A stretch of DNA of 37,176 nt from Akkermansiaceae bacterium (GTDB lineage: Bacteria > Verrucomicrobiota > Verrucomicrobiia > Verrucomicrobiales > Akkermansiaceae): NCBI GenBank assembly GCA_021200315.1, contig JAJQGU010000029.1, positions 1 to 37,176 of the forward strand, written 5' to 3'. Position 1 is the stretch's first letter. The number at the start of each line of letters is the position of its first letter. The notes beneath the pieces were generated by a model. The model was not told where the DNA came from. It ran no database searches and worked only from the letters and a program-made list of their open reading frames with translations. Of this stretch, positions 32,686-37,176 are shown in pieces. Both the position numbers and the translations under genes were made by a program.

Positions 32686-33821
32686 CGGTCTTTCATCAAT
32701 TCATTGTAGAGCTTTATCTGCCGGCGCGCCGTGGCCTCCATCGTGTAGCGGGACGCCTGCTCCGCAAAGGCGTCGTTTCTGCACGTTCCGGCATTCTTCT
32801 TCCGGATGTAATAGGTGTCCAGCCTTTCCACGAGCTGGTCGAAGGACGCGACGTTGTCTTTCGACCCTTTGCCGATCACTTCGCATATGCCTCCGCCGTC
32901 CTGAAGACAAAGGACGGGAAGCCCCTGGTGTAAGGCTTCCACAGCGGCCAGGCCGAAAGTCTCGGTCGTGGAAGCGGTGACATAGACATCCATGGCTTGC
33001 ATCCAAGGTTCTGCATCTTTTTGAAATCCGACGAAGTGTACGCGGTTCTCCAGACCCAGCTTTGCTGCCAAGGTCTCCAGATTCGCTCTCTCTGCGCCAT
33101 CGCCCACGAGCAGCAGATGGGCGTCTTCATGTCTTGAAGAGAATTTGCCGAAAGCATGAATCAGATGATCCAGACGTTTCAAGGCGATGAAAGCGCAGGC
33201 TGTTCCGACGATGAATGATTTTCCTTGGCTTTCCATAAATTTTGCGGGGTGAGACGATTTACTCTTTTCCGAGAATCGGATTCCGTTGTAGATGACGCTT
33301 TCCAAGGGCGTGCGCAGTTTTTTCGCCTTCCAGAAATTCCTCGTAAATTCGGAGTTGAAGATCTGTGCCGAGAATCTGTGATTCACGATAAAACGGAACA
33401 AGGCCCATTTGATTCCATCCGTTCTTTTGCTCACCCGGCCGATCCCCAGGACGCTGTGGTGAGTGAATACGTGTTTTTTCCGGTCGAAGAAGGCCGAAAT
33501 AAACAGCAGGGGAACAAACACGTGCCAGTGAATGATATCATACTCCTTCTCCAGACAGAGGAAGTTCCTGAGCGCAGAGATGTCCGGCTTCATTCCCATT
33601 ACATGGCCTTCGTAAACCCGGACTCCCACGGAATGAACCGCATCTTTCCATCCGCTTTGCTCTGCTAAATTATTTATAGATGAATTAGTTACGAATATTC
33701 CCTGCCGATCGGTTCCCAGTTCTTTCATTGCAGAGCAGAGGTCGATGACGTATCTGTTGATTCCTCCGATTTGATAGCTCGGCATGATGTGGAGAATAGA
33801 CGCCTGTGTTTTTGCCGTCAT
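32682..33821 (-). CDS. Glycosyltransferase family 4
   Basis: 379 aa from the ATG at 33821. N-terminal ILHIMPSYQIGGINRYVIDLC, DIIHWHVFVPLLF and HVFTHHSVLGIGR. The donor half has FIVGTACAFIALKRLDHLIHAF, AHLLLVGDGAERANLE, VHFVGFQKDAEPWMQAMDVYV and the EX7E motif TETFGLAAVEALHQGLPVLCL. Base composition is visibly more AT-rich than its neighbours (22 of 60 G+C at 33661-33720), suggesting separate origin. It overlaps both neighbours by 4 bp. The frame could extend upstream to 33998, but that would lie inside the preceding gene. Confidence 0.9.
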   Translation of the reverse strand: MTAKTQASILHIMPSYQIGGINRYVIDLCSAMKELGTDRQGIFVTNSSINNLAEQSGWKDAVHSVGVRVYEGHVMGMKPDISALRNFLCLEKEYDIIHWHVFVPLLFISAFFDRKKHVFTHHSVLGIGRVSKRTDGIKWALFRFIVNHRFSAQIFNSEFTRNFWKAKKLRTPLESVIYNGIRFSEKSKSSHPAKFMESQGKSFIVGTACAFIALKRLDHLIHAFGKFSSRHEDAHLLLVGDGAERANLETLAAKLGLENRVHFVGFQKDAEPWMQAMDVYVTASTTETFGLAAVEALHQGLPVLCLQDGGGICEVIGKGSKDNVASFDQLVERLDTYYIRKKNAGTCRNDAFAEQASRYTMEATARRQIKLYNELMKDR

Positions 33822-34741
33822 TGTGATTGCAGATGCTTGAAAATGGATATTCTTAATTTCCGGGGGAAAAGAAGGAGAGCGAGATAGACGTAGTTTTTGA
33901 TTTCCCCGGGATTGTAGGCGATGCTCTTTCGAATGCAGAAGAAAGCCTGCCTGTTGCCGCCGCCCCGAAGGAACAAATTTGCCCGCATCTTGTACCAAAA
34001 GCCGATATAGCGAGACAAGCCGTGTGATGGGCGTTGACGGTACATGCCCTCCAGAGCATCACCGACCTGATTTCCAGGGGGGATATTCACGGGTATGCTT
34101 TTCTTGCCATAGCCGGGGCGGAGTATGTAATAGGCCGTGCTTTTTTTGCAATAGGCTATGTCGTATCCGGCCGCCAATTTTGCCCACGTCAGCAGATCCT
34201 CCCCGTGGGATATGCCCACGGGAAAGCCGCCGACGGTCCGCAGGGCTTCTTTCCTGACCATGACGGCTGACGTCCAGAGGGGAGGCGACGAACAATATGC
34301 CGCGTTGAAGTAGTTTGTCAGCACACCGTCCTCTCCTGCGAAGGGAAGTTTGCGGATGACGGCGGGCGTGTGAGTCCCGTTGCTGTCCACCAACTCATAG
34401 CGGCAGGCGAAGACTCCGCATTGCGGATATTTCCGGGAGAGGCCGTATAGGGTCTGAAGATGATCGGGGCGCCATGCATCATCGGCGTCCAGAAAGGCGA
34501 TGAACTCGCCTTTCGCTTCCGCGGCGCCCCGGTTGCGGGCGGCGGAGACGCCCGCGTTCTCCTGCTCGAGCAGCCGGATGCGGGGATCTTCGAGTTTCTT
34601 GGCCTCCGTGGCGCTGCCGTCCGTCGAACCGTCGTTGACGATGACGATCTCGAAATCCCGGAACGTCTGCCCCAGGACGGAGCGGAGCGTGGCGGCGATC
34701 TGCCTTTCCTTGTTGTAGAGGGGAATAACGACGCTGATCAT
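33818..34741 (-). CDS. Glycosyltransferase family 2
   Basis: 307 aa from the ATG at 34741. Classic GT-A start ISVVIPLYNKERQIAATLRSV, then EIVIVNDGSTDGSATEA, NAGVSAARNRGAAEAKGEFIAFLDADDAW with the DxD-type metal motif at 85-88, and GGFPVGISHGEDLLTWAKLA near the catalytic base. It is an inverting transferase that probably adds one sugar to the repeat unit. The 3' part also becomes AT-rich. Starts with a 4-bp ATGA overlap with the polymerase-like gene. Confidence 0.9.
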   Translation of the reverse strand: MISVVIPLYNKERQIAATLRSVLGQTFRDFEIVIVNDGSTDGSATEAKKLEDPRIRLLEQENAGVSAARNRGAAEAKGEFIAFLDADDAWRPDHLQTLYGLSRKYPQCGVFACRYELVDSNGTHTPAVIRKLPFAGEDGVLTNYFNAAYCSSPPLWTSAVMVRKEALRTVGGFPVGISHGEDLLTWAKLAAGYDIAYCKKSTAYYILRPGYGKKSIPVNIPPGNQVGDALEGMYRQRPSHGLSRYIGFWYKMRANLFLRGGGNRQAFFCIRKSIAYNPGEIKNYVYLALLLFPRKLRISIFKHLQSQ

Positions 34742-36039
34742 GGTAAGAATTTTTGTTGGCTCTGCCCCTTCAGCAGGCCGAGCATCATCCCATAGAAGCC
34801 GAAGGGATAGGCCAGGGTGCACATGGAATAGTTCACGACATTGTCGGAATACAGGGTAACGGCGACCCCCGCCATGGAAGAGCCGGCGGTCAGGGCGCAG
34901 ACTTTGATCCACCGGCGGCGGTTGCCTGTGAAGACCAGAAAGCAATGCCCGATGATGAGGGTAATGCTCAAGTAGTAGAGCGTGAGGCCGATGAGGCCGT
35001 TATCGCACTTCATCTGCTCAATGTCGCTGTGAAGCACCCTGAGCCCCCCGAAGAGGTGGTGCGTGTAGAAATGCTGCTGCGTCGTTCCCGTGCCGGAGCC
35101 CTGCAGTTCCCGGCCTCGGTAGAATTTGTTCTCGAAATACTGCCACATGGCGAAGCGGGCGTTGCTGTTGATGTCGTCTTTGGAGAGGCGCCCTTCAAAG
35201 AAGTCCTGCATGGTGACGCCCTCTTTATTGAACATCTTTCGGTTGACGGCGGGGATGCAGAAGACGGCCGCGACACCCAGCAGGAACGCGGCGGCGATGA
35301 AGGGGAGGGACCTCAGTCTGTACTTGAAGAGGGAGAAGCACATGAGACCCGCAACGGTTCCCATGATGCTCGTGCGGAACACCCACAGCAGGCAGGGGAG
35401 AGCGAAGAGTCCCGCGTAGAGCAGGTCTTTCCGCCGCCGCCCCGCGCAGCAGAACAGGGCGAGGCTGAGCATGCAGATGGAAATATAGTTGATGGCCCGT
35501 GCGGTGGCGTACCAGAAGACGCCGGGAAAGAGCAGGTGCTCCACGAAGCTGAATGAAACGATAATCGAGACCAGAGCCACCATCCGCGCGCCGAGGGATG
35601 CCTTGAGAAACACCTCTGGATCCCTCACCACGGCGGAGGCCGTCAGCATGACGAGGAAAGGGTACAGATATTTGAGAAGAACGCGGACGCCGTAGGGAAC
35701 GGAGGGCGTGTAGAACAACCCGACGATCAGCCAGACGAGAAAGACGGTGTAGCAAAGGGCGGAAAGCGGAAATGCCGCACGGCCTTTGGCGATGCAGAGG
35801 CACAACAGGCAGGCCACCTCCAGGGAGAACAGGCGCAGTGCCATGAGATCCAGCCCCGCCGGCGCGGAGAGACTGAGCATACCGGTGGAGAACAGCAGCG
35901 TCCAGAATAGTTCCGGACCGGTGAATCTCAGCTTCCGCCGCTCGATCCAAGGGCTGTTCAGCGCCTTGCCCTTTCTGTTGAGGCAGGAGAGCAGAATCAG
36001 CGTCAGGATGAGAAAGTAGAGATAGTTCAGGACAAACAC
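34738..36039 (-). CDS. O-antigen polymerase/ligase-like membrane protein
   Basis: 433 aa with about ten to twelve hydrophobic helices, for example LNYLYFLILTLILLSCL at the start, LFSLEVACLLCLCIA, TVFLVWLIVGLFYTP, VALVSIIVSFSFVEHLLF, LPFIAAAFLLGVAAVFC and LGLTLYYLSITLIIGHCF-type segments. A large hydrophilic loop (about 255-335) contains RLSKDDINSNARFAMWQYF and THHLFGGLRVLHSDIEQMKCDNGLIG. That Arg/His/Asp-rich loop before two final helices is the Wzy/WaaL pattern. It probably polymerises or ligates glycan repeats in the periplasm. The two roles cannot be separated by sequence alone. Confidence 0.8.
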   Translation of the reverse strand: MFVLNYLYFLILTLILLSCLNRKGKALNSPWIERRKLRFTGPELFWTLLFSTGMLSLSAPAGLDLMALRLFSLEVACLLCLCIAKGRAAFPLSALCYTVFLVWLIVGLFYTPSVPYGVRVLLKYLYPFLVMLTASAVVRDPEVFLKASLGARMVALVSIIVSFSFVEHLLFPGVFWYATARAINYISICMLSLALFCCAGRRRKDLLYAGLFALPCLLWVFRTSIMGTVAGLMCFSLFKYRLRSLPFIAAAFLLGVAAVFCIPAVNRKMFNKEGVTMQDFFEGRLSKDDINSNARFAMWQYFENKFYRGRELQGSGTGTTQQHFYTHHLFGGLRVLHSDIEQMKCDNGLIGLTLYYLSITLIIGHCFLVFTGNRRRWIKVCALTAGSSMAGVAVTLYSDNVVNYSMCTLAYPFGFYGMMLGLLKGQSQQKFLP

Positions 36040-37157
36040 GGCGCCACTTTCTCATAAAGGTTTAGGATGAGCGAGCTGTAGCGTTCTTGGGAGAATTCTC
36101 CGGCGCGGCGCCGCGCGGCGCCGCTGAGCCGCTGCCTGCGGGCGGGGGTCTCCAACAGGGAGAGCGAGGCGTTCGCCAGCTCCTCCGCTGATTCTCCGGG
36201 GAAAAGGACGCCGCTCGCGCCGTCCTGCAGCAGTTCGGGGAGCCCGCCGGCCTCGGCCGCCACCACGGCGCAGCCGCGCGCCATCGCTTCCAGTGCACTG
36301 AGCCCGAACCCTTCGCTGCGGCTCGGCATCCAGAAGATGTCGATGCGGTCGTAGCATGCCTGCAGATGTTCCTGAGGCTGTCTTCCAGCCCACTCCACCC
36401 GCTCTGTGACGCCCAGTTCGCCGGCCTGGCGTTCCATCAGCGGGCGCAGGCTCCCCTCCCCCACCACGAGCAGACGGGCGCCGGGGTGTTGCCGGAGTAC
36501 CCTCGCGAAGGCGGGGACGACGAGATCCATTCCCTTGATACGCTCCAGACGGCTGACTACGCCGATGGTGACGGGCGCCGTGTGAGAGGGCCTCTCCCGC
36601 TCCGCCGTCTGCACGTGGGGCGGCAGGGAGTTGTAGATCGTGAAATGGCTGTGCCGCTGCAGGGGCGTGGCTTCGGTGTAGAGGCGGGAGCTGCCGAAAA
36701 ACTGCTCCTCCGCTCGGCAGGTGATGCAGGTAAACACATCCAGCGCGTGCCGGCAGAGGAAGTGCGGCAGGCGCAGGCTGCGGTAGATGCGTGCGTCCGT
36801 GTGGGCTGTCGCCAAAATGTGTTTTACTCCCAACAGCTTGAGCAGGATGATGGGTTGGGCTCCCGGCGCCATGTACTGTACATGCGCCGCTTCCGGGCGG
36901 TATTGCCGCACGCATTGCCTGAGATGGCGGTACAGGAACGCCGCGCCACGCCAGCCGCCGATGCGCTGCCCCTCCGGCTCGAAGAGCACTACCTCGCTGC
37001 CCGCCTGCCGGTAGCGCTCCACCATCCGCGGCGCATGTTCGAAGTAGCAGGCCGTCACGACTCGGTGTCCGCCCCGCGCCAGCGCGTGCACGAGATTCAG
37101 TGTCTGAATCTCGGTTCCTCCCGTGAGGAGGCAGGGTATGCAGACGAGGATGGTCAT
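36027..37157 (-). CDS. Glycosyltransferase family 4
   Basis: 376 aa. N-terminal ILVCIPCLLTGGTEIQTLNL (Gly-rich acceptor loop), HVQYMAPGAQPIILLKLLGV and LATAHTDARIYRSL. The donor half has TIGVVSRLERIKGMDLVVPAF, ARLLVVGEGSLRPLMERQA, VEWAGRQPQEHLQACYDRIDIFWMPS and RSEGFGLSALEAMARGCAVVAAEAGGLPELL, a full EX7E motif. It overlaps the polymerase-like gene by 13 bp. Its ATG lies 19 bp from the window edge, so the operon probably continues upstream and no promoter is visible. Confidence 0.92.
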   Translation of the reverse strand: MTILVCIPCLLTGGTEIQTLNLVHALARGGHRVVTACYFEHAPRMVERYRQAGSEVVLFEPEGQRIGGWRGAAFLYRHLRQCVRQYRPEAAHVQYMAPGAQPIILLKLLGVKHILATAHTDARIYRSLRLPHFLCRHALDVFTCITCRAEEQFFGSSRLYTEATPLQRHSHFTIYNSLPPHVQTAERERPSHTAPVTIGVVSRLERIKGMDLVVPAFARVLRQHPGARLLVVGEGSLRPLMERQAGELGVTERVEWAGRQPQEHLQACYDRIDIFWMPSRSEGFGLSALEAMARGCAVVAAEAGGLPELLQDGASGVLFPGESAEELANASLSLLETPARRQRLSGAARRRAGEFSQERYSSLILNLYEKVAPCLS

Positions 37158-37176
37158 ATGTCTTTCAGGCTTGGGG

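Overview
This window (37,176 bp, mostly about 60% G+C or higher by eye) looks like chromosomal DNA of a Gram-negative-type bacterium, most likely a Verrucomicrobiota/PVC-superphylum member. The evidence is indirect. There is a predicted outer-membrane beta-barrel and exported lipoproteins. The spc-type ribosomal cluster runs L24-L5-S8-L6-L18-S5-L15-SecY without S14 or L30 between them, the order I recall for Chlamydiae. Shine-Dalgarno sequences are almost absent. No 16S rRNA or other decisive marker is present, so the phylum assignment is an inference.

Layout. 1-1.09 kb: a gene-poor, apparently decayed stretch with two C10 tracts, next to the 3' end of a tRNA-Leu whose anticodon reads AAG. 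1.3-3.3 kb (-): fabG followed by an overlapping FGE/SUMF1-fold lipoprotein. 3.4-12.2 kb (+): lipocalin, a beta-barrel protein, aconitase, an FKBP-type PPIase, tRNA-Pro(CGG), yebC, rho and an alpha/beta hydrolase. 12.3-15.4 kb: a PfkB sugar kinase (-) divergent from a membrane-anchored metallophosphoesterase and a YhaM-like HD nuclease (+). 15.5-22.2 kb (-): a lone GT4 glycosyltransferase, argG, an AEC transporter, and the guaB-guaA operon. 22.4-28.9 kb (+): rplX-rplE-rpsH-rplF-rplR-rpsE-rplO-secY-adk-map, with its own promoter. 29.2-37.2 kb (-): a polysaccharide locus, in transcription order GT4, O-antigen polymerase/ligase-like protein, GT2, GT4, GT2-like transferase, UDP-glucose dehydrogenase and a broken GT4. 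Most junctions are ATGA or longer overlaps, so it reads as one operon that enters from beyond the right edge.

How the parts work together. guaB and guaA form the two-step IMP-to-GMP branch. The ribosomal cluster couples ribosome proteins to SecY export, adenylate kinase and N-terminal Met removal. The polysaccharide locus supplies UDP-glucuronate (Ugd), several transferases and a polymerase/ligase for a surface glycan.

Most notable signals. (1) Good -35/-10 pairs lie so close to the start codons of fabG, guaB, the metallophosphoesterase, the YhaM-like gene and (slightly further) the PfkB kinase that their mRNAs should be leaderless or nearly so. (2) The last glycosyltransferase of the glycan operon is split. 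A 70-bp tandem duplication (37-bp repeats offset by 70 bp) breaks its C-terminal half, and deleting one unit would repair that half exactly. (3) An A10 tract fills most of the promoter spacer of the YhaM-like gene. (4) tRNA-Leu(AAG) is an unusual A34 tRNA for a bacterium.
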